This document shows positions 39,799-49,126 of a stretch of 64,000 nucleotides of DNA, piece after piece. Origin of the DNA: Arthrobacter sp. ok362 (lineage in GTDB: Bacteria; Actinomycetota; Actinomycetes; Actinomycetales; Micrococcaceae). The stretch is taken from assembly GCF_900102785.1 (NCBI RefSeq), contig NZ_FNGC01000009.1:62001-126000 (forward strand). Direction: 5' to 3'. The notes under the pieces were generated by a model, which was not told the DNA's origin, ran no database searches, and was given only the letters and a program-made list of their open reading frames with translations. A program made the translations under genes and the position numbers. Each line of letters begins with the position of its first letter. The first letter of the stretch is position 1.

Positions 39799-40040
39799 TA
39801 CATTACCCTCCGACCCCTGTGAATCACATTTTCACTCACTATCAGAGGCTATTACTGGATGAGGATGCGTGTCAAGTGTTTATCTAATAAACAGGAAGAG
39901 GAGTAATCATGCTGTTCACAAACATCGCCCGCGAAAGCGCGACCTGCTTATAAGGAGTGAGGCCAGCCAAAAGGCAGGCCCGAAGCCGCGACAAGCCCCT
40001 CTCCTGCTCCAAGCCCTGGGAGTCAAGGCACTTATGCAGG
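39799..40040. other. Gap left of the ISL3 element, no gene seen
   Basis: Includes the promoter side of the NYN/restriction operon. An AT-rich stretch near 39830-39910 (TATCAGAGGCTATTACTGG, TGTTTATCTAATAAACA) is unlike the surrounding GC-rich DNA; TGTTTAT-cta-ATAAACA is an inverted repeat at about 39876-39892 and could be an operator. Confidence 0.4.
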
Positions 40041-41505
40041 ACTTTGGCGGCTCTTCACGGTTCGTGGGGAATTGATTTCGTGTCGTAGCTAAAAAAGGGG
40101 CCCGTGGCCCTGCTGGGATGAGTGTGTCTAGCATTCAACCAAGAACAGGACCACGAGCCTTGACTGAGCCTATCGTTGCGGCGGCTGACGCTGCCACCAG
40201 TATCTTCAACCTGCCCGACTACCGCGTCATCTCCGCCACCGTTCTGGACGACGGCAGGCGCCGGGTCATTGTCGAAACCGACCAGCCACCGGGCTGCCCC
40301 AGCTGCGGTGTCGTGGCATCGCGGCGCAAGGAGCGGCGCTTCCAGCGGATCCGGGACATCCCCGTCGCCGGCGCAGTGGAGGTCCTCTGGTCCAAGTACC
40401 GCTGGCACTGCGAGGAACGCAAGTGTGCCCGGCTCTCGTTCTTCGAATCCACCGCCCAGGTCCCGCGCCGTGCCCGCTCCACCGCCCGGCTCCGGGACCA
40501 GGTCGTTGATGCCGTCATCAATTCCGGCCGGGCCGTGTCCGAGACTGCTGCAGCGTTCGCGGTCTCCTGGTGGATGGTCCGCGCCGCGCTGACCGAGGCC
40601 TGTTTTCTCACGCTGCCGGAGGTGGATGAGCTCAGCCCGCGGATGCTCGGCATCGACGAACACCGGTTCCGGTCCGTGCGCTACTTCCGCGGCCCTGACT
40701 CCACGTCGTGGGTCAGGCATGAGCCATGGATGACGACCATCGTTGACCTGGACACCGGCCAGGTCCTGGGGATCGTGGACGGCCGGGACCACAAGGGAGT
40801 CGGGGACTGGCTCTTCGCCCGCCCGCTTCAGTGGCGACTCGGCGTCCAAGTCGTCGCGATCGACCCGTCGGCGGCGTTCCGGAAAGCCCTGAGGATGTGG
40901 CTGCCCCGCACCGCCGTGGCCGTTGACCACTTCCACCTGGTCTCCCTGGCCAACCAGGCCGTGACCGAGGCCCGGCAGAACCTGTCCCAGCAGGTCAAGG
41001 GCCGCCGCGGCCGCGGGATCGACAAGGCCTGGGCCCACCGGATGCTGCTCCTGCGAGCCGGCGACACACTCACCGGGAACGCGGCACGCCGCCTGGCCGA
41101 GGTCTTCGCCGCCGATGACGCTACCGGTAAGCTGCAGGCCGTGTGGAAGGTCAAGGAACAGCTGCGGATACTGCTGCGAACGAGTTCTCTTGCCGACGCC
41201 GCCGCCGCCGCAAAAGAGGAACTGAAGATGCTCGTGGAAGCTGCCGAACGGCCGGAGACCAACAAGCTCTACCGCACCGTGTGCCGATGGTGGAACGAGA
41301 TCGAAGTCCTCATCGTCACCGGCGCCACCACCGGCAAGGTCGAGGCAAACAACACCGGCATCAAACACATCAAACGAACCGCCCGCGGCTACCGCAACCC
41401 CGCCAACTACAAATCGGTTATTCTCATGCGAAGTGCCGTCCGGACGGCGGCATGACACTCATCCGGGAATCCATTTCCCCACGAACCTTGAAGAGCCACT
41501 TTGGC
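40041..41505 (+). mobile_element. Complete ISL3-family insertion sequence with 8-bp target duplication
   Basis: The element spans 40049-41497 (1,449 bp). Left end GGCTCTTCACGGTTCGTGGG (40049 on) and right end GGCTCTTCAAGGTTCGTGGG (41497 backward) are parts of 31-bp inverted repeats with few mismatches. The 8 bases ACTTTGGC occur directly outside both ends (40041-40048 and 41498-41505), the duplication length known for ISL3. It encodes one intact transposase. The perfect target copy indicates a recent insertion. Confidence 0.95.
40118..41455 (+). CDS. ISL3 family transposase
   Basis: 445 residues. N-terminal zinc-finger (GCPSCGVVASRRKERRF ... YRWHCEERKC; four cysteines), an HTH region, and the DDE domain of ISL3 transposases: LGIDEHRFRS (D), VVAIDPSAAFRKAL (second D), AVAVDHFHLV, and the late glutamate in GKVEANNTGIKHIKRTARGY. 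It fills the IS element between its terminal repeats. Full-length and apparently active. Confidence 0.95.
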   Translation: MSVSSIQPRTGPRALTEPIVAAADAATSIFNLPDYRVISATVLDDGRRRVIVETDQPPGCPSCGVVASRRKERRFQRIRDIPVAGAVEVLWSKYRWHCEERKCARLSFFESTAQVPRRARSTARLRDQVVDAVINSGRAVSETAAAFAVSWWMVRAALTEACFLTLPEVDELSPRMLGIDEHRFRSVRYFRGPDSTSWVRHEPWMTTIVDLDTGQVLGIVDGRDHKGVGDWLFARPLQWRLGVQVVAIDPSAAFRKALRMWLPRTAVAVDHFHLVSLANQAVTEARQNLSQQVKGRRGRGIDKAWAHRMLLLRAGDTLTGNAARRLAEVFAADDATGKLQAVWKVKEQLRILLRTSSLADAAAAAKEELKMLVEAAERPETNKLYRTVCRWWNEIEVLIVTGATTGKVEANNTGIKHIKRTARGYRNPANYKSVILMRSAVRTAA

Positions 41506-41667
41506 TGGACCGGAGGCTCCCATATCTTGCGCGCTTTCGCGGTCCCCGCAAGCCGCAGCGTCGCCTCGTCTCTGGGGGCGCCCAGCCGTACCTGCACGGC
41601 CTCATGGTCGGCGCCGTCTTCCAACCCACACCTGCCCAGCCGTGGAAGGGGATCAGGCCGTGCCGCT

Positions 41668-41901
41668 TCAGCTGTCTTTGAGCCGCCTGCCCACTGGAAG
41701 GTTTTCGCCCCAGGACGGGTATATCTCGCCCTCGTTATGCTCGGCTTCGCGACGGGCCGTCTCTGCTTCGATCGCCTTCGCCGCGAAGTGACTCCAGGTG
41801 TTATCCCCTTCGGCGTAGCTGGTCGCCCGGTACGCGGCCCGCGCCCGGTTCCGCAGCGCGGCGGGGATACTCACCGTCAACCGCTTTGGACGGAGTCGCA
41901 T
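41668..41901 (-). CDS. ParB C-terminal-like/centromere-binding fragment
   Basis: 77 residues: KRLTVSIPAALRNRARAAYRAT, AIEAETARREAEHNEGE, and LPVGRR. This resembles the C-terminal ribbon/helix segment of actinobacterial plasmid ParB-like proteins (VSxPxxLxxRxRAAxxxT ... EaxRxEaeHNxGexfP). It overlaps the C-terminal end of resolvase copy 3 in another frame, so it may be a fragment fused there by recombination rather than a complete gene; a free-standing small centromere-binding protein is also possible. Confidence 0.45.
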   Translation of the reverse strand: MRLRPKRLTVSIPAALRNRARAAYRATSYAEGDNTWSHFAAKAIEAETARREAEHNEGEIYPSWGENLPVGRRLKDS

Positions 41902-42448
41902 CTAGAAGGTATCGGCAGACCGTTGCGCGGGAAACTCCAAGCATCTTGCCAATGTCAGAGGCGCTGATTCCTTTTCTTTTGAGCTCCCGGACCCTGGCAG
42001 CGGCAGCGTCATCGACTTTGCGTGGCCTGCCGCCGTGGCGGTTGTTAGCCGCGGCCGCCGTGAGACCTGCTCTGGTGCGTTCGATCATCGTGTCGCGCTC
42101 CAGCTGCGCGAACGCGGCCATAATCGTTAACATCGCGGTCCCCATGGGCCCAGTTGTGTCCAGACCTTCCGTCGGGGAACGGAAGCCAGCTCCCCGTTCC
42201 TTGATGCCCTCGATGACGTCCAGGACGTGCCGGGTGTTCGGACCCAGGCGGTCAAGCTTCCACACGGTGAGCACATCGCCGGCCTCCAGCCGGTCCAGCG
42301 CCTTGGACAACTGAGGACGTTCCACCATTGATCCGCTGACGCCATTGTCGGCAAAGGTCCGGGCTGCGCCGGCGGACTTGAGTGCAGCGAGCTGCAGATC
42401 AAGGTTTTGTTCCGTGGTGGAAACCCTCGCGTACCCGATCACAGCCAT
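41801..42448 (-). CDS. Serine recombinase (resolvase family), copy 3
   Basis: 215 residues from ATG 42448 (GGGGAG upstream). Intact catalytic core: VIGYARVSTTEQNLD, LTVWKLDRLGPN, GTAMLTIMAAFAQLERDTMIERT, and a C-terminal HTH (ISASDIGKMLGVSRATVCRYL). The expected protein ends at about residue 185; the last 30 residues (SKAVDGEYPRRAAEPG) are read out of frame through the ParB-like fragment, so the native 3' end was replaced at about 41900. Still probably active. It separates the ISL3 region from the lanthipeptide locus. Confidence 0.85.
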   Translation of the reverse strand: MAVIGYARVSTTEQNLDLQLAALKSAGAARTFADNGVSGSMVERPQLSKALDRLEAGDVLTVWKLDRLGPNTRHVLDVIEGIKERGAGFRSPTEGLDTTGPMGTAMLTIMAAFAQLERDTMIERTRAGLTAAAANNRHGGRPRKVDDAAAARVRELKRKGISASDIGKMLGVSRATVCRYLLDATPSKAVDGEYPRRAAEPGAGRVPGDQLRRRG

Positions 42449-42690
42449 TGGCTGTCTCCCCGTTCTCTTAATGCCGAACAATTTGCAGTTTTGTGACTAT
42501 CTGTTGTTGGACGGCATTACGAGACGTCGGGCGTCCGTGTCGCGACGGGAAGTCCTGAAGTCCCAGGCAACGCGGCCCGACTGTCTCATTAATCGATCGT
42601 TTATCAGGACGCGGAGTCCGCACCGGCCGGCCGGACTCTTGGCTTCCCGCGGTGCGACTGTTGGACGTAAGTGGCGGCGTCCTGACGGAG

Positions 42691-45600
42691 TTACTTAATA
42701 CTAGGCGGAGCCAACACGAGGACGGATGGAACGGTCCTCGGAGCTGCCACGCGCAGGAGCTCATACCCTACCCCGGCAAGTCCGGTCATGAGTCCGGGGC
42801 AAAGCACATTCCGGTCATCGGAATACTCGCCGACATCGTATCCTGGCGGAACCAGCAATCCGGCTATCACCTTCTTTAGTTGCCCCCTGCTCCAGCCAAT
42901 CTTTTCTCCTGCCTCGATGACGAGGTCGGCAACACCGGCGGTACCGTGACACAAGCTCACATCTGTCGACTCGTCTCCGCACGCCGCAGCCTGCATCGCA
43001 CGGTCAACTTCTTCCTGGAACTCGTCGAAGGCGGTTTGGTGTGGCACCTGCAGCCGTGTCACTCCAATTCCGACAGGCCCATGACACCACGCTGCTCGAT
43101 TAGCATTTGCTACGGCGCTTCCCGGTGTCGCACGCAGTTCGCTCGTTAATGCGGCCTGCGCCATTGAACGAACTTGATTACGCTCCCAGGAGATCGTAGC
43201 CAAGGCTGCCGATCTATGACGCTGCAGGCGCGAGATGCCGTACAACCTTAGGAGTGACAACGCCACACCGGCCGAGCCGTGGGCGGCGCCAGTCAGGGCG
43301 AACCCGGGCCCGCTGCTGGTGATCCATGAGATCCCAGCCGTGTCCCTCATGGCACTCTCCAAAAGGTGGTCCGCGCACACCGTAGCTGTTTGGATCAAAC
43401 TCTCAGCTGGCGCGACGTTATTAAGGGCCAATAAGCCTAGGACGCAGCCCGCACTGCCGTGGATCAGGTCGAACTCCTCATCGTCTCCGATCTTATCGGA
43501 TACTGAATCGGCCAGTCTTTTGGCTGCGACAGCAAATCTTTCGTCTCGCTGCAGCACCGCGAGGCATGATAGGCAATAAATCAGTCCCCCAAGCCCCGAG
43601 AACCCTCCGATGCTCGGAGGCAAATCAGCTTCCCGGTGCACAGCTCGGAGAACCGCTTCAGCTGTCTCATCTGCTAGTTGATCGATCCAGGGGCAGTCCA
43701 GCAGCAGACTCGTGTATCCGAAGAACAACGCTAGACCGGGTAACCCGTCGTAAAGGTCAAGGGCGAGCTCAGAGATCACGTTTCGATCGTCGCTGTTGGC
43801 TTTGACGCATATCCAAGTTAAGCCATTATCTCCTTCCAGTGACAGTTCGCCTAAGTAGTGGGCGATACTCTCCACGGTCTCTAGCGCAATGTCCCCAAGA
43901 TTGTTACGAGTGACGTCGTATCTTCCCGCGCCCTGCAAGCCTATCGACGACCCTCGACCGCTACTATTACGGACGTTAGGGGGAATGGCCGCGCGAATCA
44001 GCCACTGCTGCAAAGTGCGATCGCGACAGGTCATTCGACGCGCCTTTGATAGAGCCCGCTCAAATCCGGACTCAGTAAAGAATTCCGGTTGGACTTGCTG
44101 CTCACGCCAGTTCAGAGCACGCGAATTAACACGGGCCGTAAAATGCGGAATATCTCCATTCCAGAGGTCGGCCGACTCTAACGGCACGACAGAGCGGAAA
44201 AGTGAATCATCAGCCCCTAGGCACCAAAGCCGGTCGAACAGCCTCTCGCGATCCAAGGATTCCCTCAGCAGGTTTGGATGAAAGGATTCGTCAAGGAGAG
44301 ATGCGTACGCTTCGGTAGGTCGCAAGATTCGTCTTACCTCGTCTGAGCGAAATCCAGACAACGGACCCCTAGGATCTGACAGTTCCTTCTTATTTCGGAG
44401 CATCACGTCATATATCCCACCAAAACCATCCGTGATTTCACTGCGGTAGGCCGCTGCGTCGACCTCGGAACCGTCGAAGACAGGCCGATTTATCGATTGG
44501 TCCAACGAGGCGATTTCACGAATTACGTGCATATGATCTGTTCCGATTCCGACTAGTTCGGGCGCAGTCCTGGAGGTGTGTTGTGCGGCAGACCCTGTGA
44601 TCCCACTGAGATCATCCTCAGGAAAGCGGTCGTCCATGATGCACGAAGGTAACATCCCCTGAATCAGGACAGATTCCCGCAAGATTTTGCCAATCGCAGT
44701 GACATGATCGTGACCATTCGCAAAGGCGTAAGGCACGTGGAAGAGCCCCTCAAGATCTACGAGCATGGGATGCTCGCCCGAAGCGATGACGTTTTGCAGG
44801 TGTAAGTCTGACCCGAGAAGCGAATGGAGTATCGCCAAGTAACCACCCTGTCTCCTGAAAAATCTCGCTAGTTGATCAGTATCGGTACATGGCGAATGGT
44901 GCACGAATTCCGACCAGCCATATGTCTCCCGGTCAACAAGCTCGAGTACACGGTATTGCGGATTAACACCCGCTTCATTGAGCCAGTGGATAAATTCATA
45001 AAAATGTTTCTCGATGGCAATGGCGCGTGGTTTATATACCATCGATATATTATTGGTGAATTGCAAAATGCATACGGACTGTCCGTCGTTGTGCCTGTCA
45101 CCAACTTCAGGGCGGAAATCCTGCAAATCTCCGAGGTCTCCGTACTTTAGGCACAGCATTTCGTAGTCACTGGATAATCGAGTTAAGAGAAGAATTGTAG
45201 CATCTCGCCATTGCTGGGCGGCTCGAAGGCATTGGTGAGCGAGAACGGGATACTCGTCGAATAGGCGACCGATACTCTGCGGCTTTGTGAGGTCGTTGAT
45301 GAAGTAGAGGAATCTGGCTTGGCTCGTGCCACCGTAGAGCTGTCCTTGGATTCTTGCCGCCCCCAACTCTAGGGCGATGGTCCTGGCAATAATTCGCGCT
45401 AGCCGTTGGTCAAGAGATCCTTCAGAGCTAGATAACGCTGACGACAATACTTCGAAACCCCGACGCATACGTCGACTGTGTTCGATATGAGCGTTTACGG
45501 ATGCCTGGACATTCTCTATTATTGGCAAAATCGGTGACAATAATTGGCGGCGCAACGTGGTTCTTGGTTCCTCGATAACTTTCGAGGACGCATTGCTCTG

Positions 45601-45954
45601 GGTTGCGTAGATCTGCCGTAACTGCCCGACCCAAGGCGCTGAGCCGCCGTTGCCTTTTCCCGCAATTTCATCCAAGTTCCAGCGTCTAAGAGTGCCTTCA
45701 GAAACACCGGCGCAGCTTAGTCGGTACGCAAATAGATCTGCACGGCCTCGGAACGGCTCTTGCTCTTTCCACGCTTCCAGCCTCTTGACCGCCCGGTCAT
45801 GCTCATCCATTTGTTCCCAATGAGACGGAATCTGCTCAATAATTACGGCGAGTGGCATTCCGCCCCAGCCTGTGATTCGATTCCAATGGTCGTCAGGTGT
45901 GTAAGTGAACAACGTCCCGCCCAAAATCTCTGATTGCCCGGATTGTGCTGGCAA
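42691..45954 (-). CDS. lanM: Class II lanthipeptide synthetase LanM
   Basis: 1,087 residues from TTG 45954, supported by GAGGGG five bases upstream. The N-terminal ~650 residues are the DUF4135 dehydratase (VCILQFTNNISMVYKPRA, HSLLGSDLHLQNVIASGEHPMLVDLEGLF), which phosphorylates and eliminates Ser/Thr. The C-terminal part is a LanC cyclase: GLPGLALFFGY, HGSAG repeats, and the zinc ligands C957 (WCHGPVG), C1002 and H1003 (LCHGTAG). It therefore makes Dha/Dhb and closes lanthionine rings on the peptide encoded 61 bp upstream. GC is lower than the flanks. No transporter, protease or immunity gene accompanies it. Confidence 0.95.
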   Translation of the reverse strand: MPAQSGQSEILGGTLFTYTPDDHWNRITGWGGMPLAVIIEQIPSHWEQMDEHDRAVKRLEAWKEQEPFRGRADLFAYRLSCAGVSEGTLRRWNLDEIAGKGNGGSAPWVGQLRQIYATQSNASSKVIEEPRTTLRRQLLSPILPIIENVQASVNAHIEHSRRMRRGFEVLSSALSSSEGSLDQRLARIIARTIALELGAARIQGQLYGGTSQARFLYFINDLTKPQSIGRLFDEYPVLAHQCLRAAQQWRDATILLLTRLSSDYEMLCLKYGDLGDLQDFRPEVGDRHNDGQSVCILQFTNNISMVYKPRAIAIEKHFYEFIHWLNEAGVNPQYRVLELVDRETYGWSEFVHHSPCTDTDQLARFFRRQGGYLAILHSLLGSDLHLQNVIASGEHPMLVDLEGLFHVPYAFANGHDHVTAIGKILRESVLIQGMLPSCIMDDRFPEDDLSGITGSAAQHTSRTAPELVGIGTDHMHVIREIASLDQSINRPVFDGSEVDAAAYRSEITDGFGGIYDVMLRNKKELSDPRGPLSGFRSDEVRRILRPTEAYASLLDESFHPNLLRESLDRERLFDRLWCLGADDSLFRSVVPLESADLWNGDIPHFTARVNSRALNWREQQVQPEFFTESGFERALSKARRMTCRDRTLQQWLIRAAIPPNVRNSSGRGSSIGLQGAGRYDVTRNNLGDIALETVESIAHYLGELSLEGDNGLTWICVKANSDDRNVISELALDLYDGLPGLALFFGYTSLLLDCPWIDQLADETAEAVLRAVHREADLPPSIGGFSGLGGLIYCLSCLAVLQRDERFAVAAKRLADSVSDKIGDDEEFDLIHGSAGCVLGLLALNNVAPAESLIQTATVCADHLLESAMRDTAGISWITSSGPGFALTGAAHGSAGVALSLLRLYGISRLQRHRSAALATISWERNQVRSMAQAALTSELRATPGSAVANANRAAWCHGPVGIGVTRLQVPHQTAFDEFQEEVDRAMQAAACGDESTDVSLCHGTAGVADLVIEAGEKIGWSRGQLKKVIAGLLVPPGYDVGEYSDDRNVLCPGLMTGLAGVGYELLRVAAPRTVPSVLVLAPPSIK

Positions 45955-46015
45955 TAGTCCCCTCAGCCCCGGCTAGGCCACTGAGCGGGTTCGGCTGCCA
46001 AGCAGGTTGTGATGC

Positions 46016-46273
46016 CTAACATTTTGAAACAGACAGACAGCGCCAGCCTTCAGAGCACTTAGTCCCGTAAGTGGATGGAACAGCTGATACCTCCGGATCC
46101 AGTCCGAGTTCACCAGCGAGCATGTCCACTACTCCCGCGGGATTCTCAGGTACCAGGCGAGCTAGGTCCTCTGGAAGACTCTTCTTGTACTCATCATCCT
46201 TCCAAGCCCTGATGATGGCTCGCACTAACAGCCCGTCTTCCTTTAACTCCTGCGTGTTCTCAGGCTTGTCCAT
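46016..46273 (-). CDS. lanA: Lanthipeptide precursor LanA
   Basis: 85 residues; AAGGAG lies 6 bases before the ATG. The acidic leader (residues 1 to about 60-66) includes RAIIRAWKDDEYKKSL and VDMLAGELGLDPE, with resemblance to NHLP-type leaders. The C-terminal core reads STYGTKCSEGWRCLSVSKC, with three cysteines and five Ser/Thr, enough for up to three lanthionine/methyllanthionine rings. The cleavage site is not obvious: no double glycine; VSAVPS precedes the core. First gene of the two-gene locus. I do not recognise the core as a known lantibiotic. Confidence 0.88.
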   Translation of the reverse strand: MDKPENTQELKEDGLLVRAIIRAWKDDEYKKSLPEDLARLVPENPAGVVDMLAGELGLDPEVSAVPSTYGTKCSEGWRCLSVSKC

Positions 46274-46518
46274 GATGCTCTCCTTGTCGGTCTGCTTGCG
46301 GTCATTGATTGCCTTGGGTATCCGCCTCGCCTCCGGCGATTGCGTCCTCAGCCCTATATAACGACGCCGCCGTTACTGGGCCGTTACGGCTCGAAAAATT
46401 GCGTCCGGGCCGTTGGCCTGGATGCATCCGCGGCCAGACGTGGACGACTCTCGCTGTTGGCCGAAAGCTGTGCCCCGGCCCGAAAGATGTTCGGACATAC
46501 CGAGGCGAATGAGGCAAG
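46274..46518. promoter_or_regulatory. Promoter region of the lanthipeptide locus
   Basis: No gene seen. On the minus strand a TATATA at 46355-46360 lies about 80 bp before the lanA start and is the best -10 candidate; a matching -35 box is not clear. Confidence 0.3.
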
Positions 46519-46874
46519 GTGATCCGGGAGGGCCGGCGCCACCTGCACGATGTCGTCTGGAAGCAGGGCACGGCTAAGTACGGGCAACTGAATAACTACT
46601 TAATGGAAGCCACCGGGCTTCCCTGGTTCGACTTCACCCAATCGGACGGCCGCACCTCCACGCGACCTGCCCGACCGGATCGTGGTTCGCGGCCGCGAGG
46701 GGAACGACTTCATAATGGGGAAGCGTGTGAATTCGTCGAATCGACCACAGTGTCCGGTATGCCCTGCGCCGTTCCGCCTCACCGATGGCCATAGCCGCCT
46801 ACACCTACAACGAACTGCCGGCCGAAGAACAGCTCACCATCGCCCTGGACGCCCCGCCCAATGAGGAAGCCTAG
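46519..46874 (+). pseudogene. Remnant of a hypothetical accessory gene
   Basis: The frame from GTG 46519 is protein-like at first (RRHLHDVVWKQGTAKYGQLN, YLMEATGLPWFDFTQ) but loses sense after about 46650. A short frame at 46785-46874 (MAIAAYTYNELPAEEQLTIALDAP, stop) looks like an unrelated or displaced tail. Probably a gene disrupted by deletion next to the lanthipeptide locus. Family unknown. Confidence 0.4.
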
Positions 46875-47212
46875 CGGTATCGGTCCGTCCGACGGACCAA
46901 ACTCCCGCCTGTTCTCCGCACACCGTCGCCGTCTCCTCAAAGCAGCGTTTGTGAGACTGAGGTGCGGCCAGGATGTGGACGGCGCCTGACACTGCGGTGG
47001 CAATCTGGGAACACGACGAGTATCCCCGAAGTTGTTCTGCACGTTTTCGTGGAACAACTTCATTGAACTTAGCTGAGGAACAGGAACGCCGGCGCGAGTC
47101 GCCGCATTCCGAAGGACCAATCCTGGCGTTCCACTGCCTAGGAACTGAGACAGCGGCTATTTAGGAAACTTGCCCAGTCTAGGATGGATGAATTCGTGTT
47201 TCAGGAGACAAA
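46875..47212. other. Intergenic, no gene seen
   Basis: About 340 bp with no supported gene. The ribosome site CAGGAGAC of the following TTG-start gene lies at its right end. Confidence 0.35.
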
Positions 47213-48442
47213 TTGAGAAAACCGTATTCCGAAGAAGTTCCAGATTTCGCACGGGACTCCAACGTAGTTGTGTTCGTTGTCGAAGGCCTTCTGACCGCTG
47301 ACGCCCCGTGGGAGCGCAGGGTCAACCCCGAGCGGTTGGCCATGGCCTTGAGGGAGGCTGGGGTCAATGTTTCGCTGCATGCACTGGGAATGCGGGACAC
47401 CCTCTCGTTGGCCAAGAGCATTACCGAGTATGCCTCGACCGCAGCGCCACAGGTCGCTGATGCGCTCGATGAGCTAGAACTGGCATGGGCAATCGAAACT
47501 GATCTGTCTCCGCGGGCAGGGCTGAGAGAAGTAGTTTTGCACCTACAGGCCTGCGGAAAATCGGTGCTATTTGCTTCCGCAATGGGGGAACGAATTGCCA
47601 AACAGGTAGTCACAAATGGTCTGAGAGTTTCAGGACTACCGGTTTTTGGCCGCTCTAAGCCCGGCACGTTTGCGGAGACACTTCAGGGTGCGCTGCAACG
47701 TGCCTTCGACTCAGCACAGCCTGGGGACCGTTGTCTAGTAATCACACATCACGGCCTTGGTCAGCAGCCCGTCAACTCAAATAGCGGGCTCCTAACTCTT
47801 GGGCGCGGTGAACCAATTAGCGGGATTCAGGGGCTTGACGCCATAGACCTCGCGGCACAGTGCGCCCTGACAGAAGCCGAAAGACAGGACATCACGCGGC
47901 GCGTTAAAAAGCGGGACCGTGCACGGGAACTGAAGAATAAGCAGAGTCTGACGTCGGAAGAGCTCGCCGAGTACTTTGACCTGACCGGCGGCGGACGCCT
48001 CATCGGAAATTCGGCCCAGTCGGGGTACGTTGATGAGAAAAAGGGCATCGAGAACACGAACTTGATGCGTCACATCCGCAACGATGCAGCTGACAGGCAA
48101 CATCTGCTGGAAGTGATATCAATTGATGCAGCTCTCATTGAGGTTGAGCTTAGGAACTGGCTTATCGTCCATCACGACTACTCATTCGCAGCCAAAGAAA
48201 GACTCACTTTCGGACAGACTGTTGGCCTTGTGGCGGACCGTGGTTTTCCCGCGAGCCTCATAGGCCGTCTTAACCTGTTCAACAGACGGAGAAACGATGC
48301 GGTTCATCATTTGTCCATGGGAGTCGAAAGCTACCATCAGATGACGGACGACTACATGGCTGATTGCTCCTTGCTCTTCGACGTGCAAGATTTTGTCCTG
48401 GATTCAGCACCCGTCGTCGGTCGCGGCGCAGACAACTACTAA
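47213..48442 (+). CDS. Degenerate HAD-like domain fused to HEPN-type C-terminus
   Basis: 409 residues from TTG 47213 with AGGAGA upstream. Residues about 15-185 look like a HAD phosphatase (VNPERLAMALREAGV; LREVVLHLQACGKSVLFASAMG; GDRCLVITHHG), but the motif-I aspartates are absent (VVVFVVEGLL where VxFDxDGxL is expected). The C-terminal ~130 residues contain a helical domain ending in NRRRNDAVHHL, a HEPN Rx4H motif (R360, H365). So it may sense a ligand with the dead HAD fold and act as an RNase. This is inference from motifs; there is no separate antitoxin. It lies alone between a gene remnant and a broken resolvase. Confidence 0.55.
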   Translation: MRKPYSEEVPDFARDSNVVVFVVEGLLTADAPWERRVNPERLAMALREAGVNVSLHALGMRDTLSLAKSITEYASTAAPQVADALDELELAWAIETDLSPRAGLREVVLHLQACGKSVLFASAMGERIAKQVVTNGLRVSGLPVFGRSKPGTFAETLQGALQRAFDSAQPGDRCLVITHHGLGQQPVNSNSGLLTLGRGEPISGIQGLDAIDLAAQCALTEAERQDITRRVKKRDRARELKNKQSLTSEELAEYFDLTGGGRLIGNSAQSGYVDEKKGIENTNLMRHIRNDAADRQHLLEVISIDAALIEVELRNWLIVHHDYSFAAKERLTFGQTVGLVADRGFPASLIGRLNLFNRRRNDAVHHLSMGVESYHQMTDDYMADCSLLFDVQDFVLDSAPVVGRGADNY

Positions 48443-48504
48443 CTAGGATCGCCGGGCAACAGGCTTGGGCCCAGTGCATATGACTTCTGACGTTTAGTGC
48501 AGTT

Positions 48505-49074
48505 GGCTTCTGAAACTGACAACAGCGAAACAAGATCTGACCCGACGGTTAGACGCCCTAGCGGCCGCTGGCGTTGATCCCGCCCGCATCCACGTGGACA
48601 AGAAGTCCGGAGCCTCCACCGCCCGCCCAGGGCTCCAGGCGGCTTTGACCCACGCCCGAGCGGGAGACGTGCGTGGTCCACACCCTGGACCGGCTGGGCC
48701 GGACCGTGCGGGACACACTAAACTTGGTCCACGACCTCAAAGAACGTGGCATCGGCGTGCGGACTCTCGCCGATCCCCTCGCCATCAACATCGCTGAGCC
48801 GGGCGGGCCCATGAGCCAGCTGGCGTTCCTCATGCTGGCCCTCGTCGGACAGATGGAACGCACCTACGCTGCCGAACGCGCGGCGCACGCCCGGGCTGTA
48901 GCCACCGCGAACGGCCGGCGCACCGGGCGGCCGTCCGTAGTCGATGCTGACACGCTCGAACACGCTGCCCTGCTCCGGGCCAGCGGTTCCACGATCAGTC
49001 AGATAACGGCAAAAACGGGCCTGAAACGCACGACCCTGTATAGGCATCTACCTCCCCGCGCCGCGCCAGAATAG
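48505..49074 (+). pseudogene. Serine recombinase copy 4, truncated and frameshifted
   Basis: The sequence reads TAKQDLTRRLDALAAAGVDP, HVDKKSGASTARPGLQAALTHA up to about 48668, then continues in another frame as VVHTLDRLGRTVRDTLNLV, SQLAFLMLALVGQMERTYAAERA and an HTH (STISQITAKTGLKRTTLYRHL) to 49074. The first residues, including the YARVS nucleophile serine, are missing and one frameshift is present. It cannot be active. Confidence 0.8.
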
Positions 49075-49126
49075 ATCGCCATGAATGCTCCAAGCTTCGC
49101 GGGCCGACTCATGGCTCATACAGAAG

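Noticed and set aside
40055-41458. 467-residue minus-strand frame across the ISL3 element
   Set aside because: Antisense of the transposase, which has the zinc finger, DDE residues and correct position between the terminal repeats.
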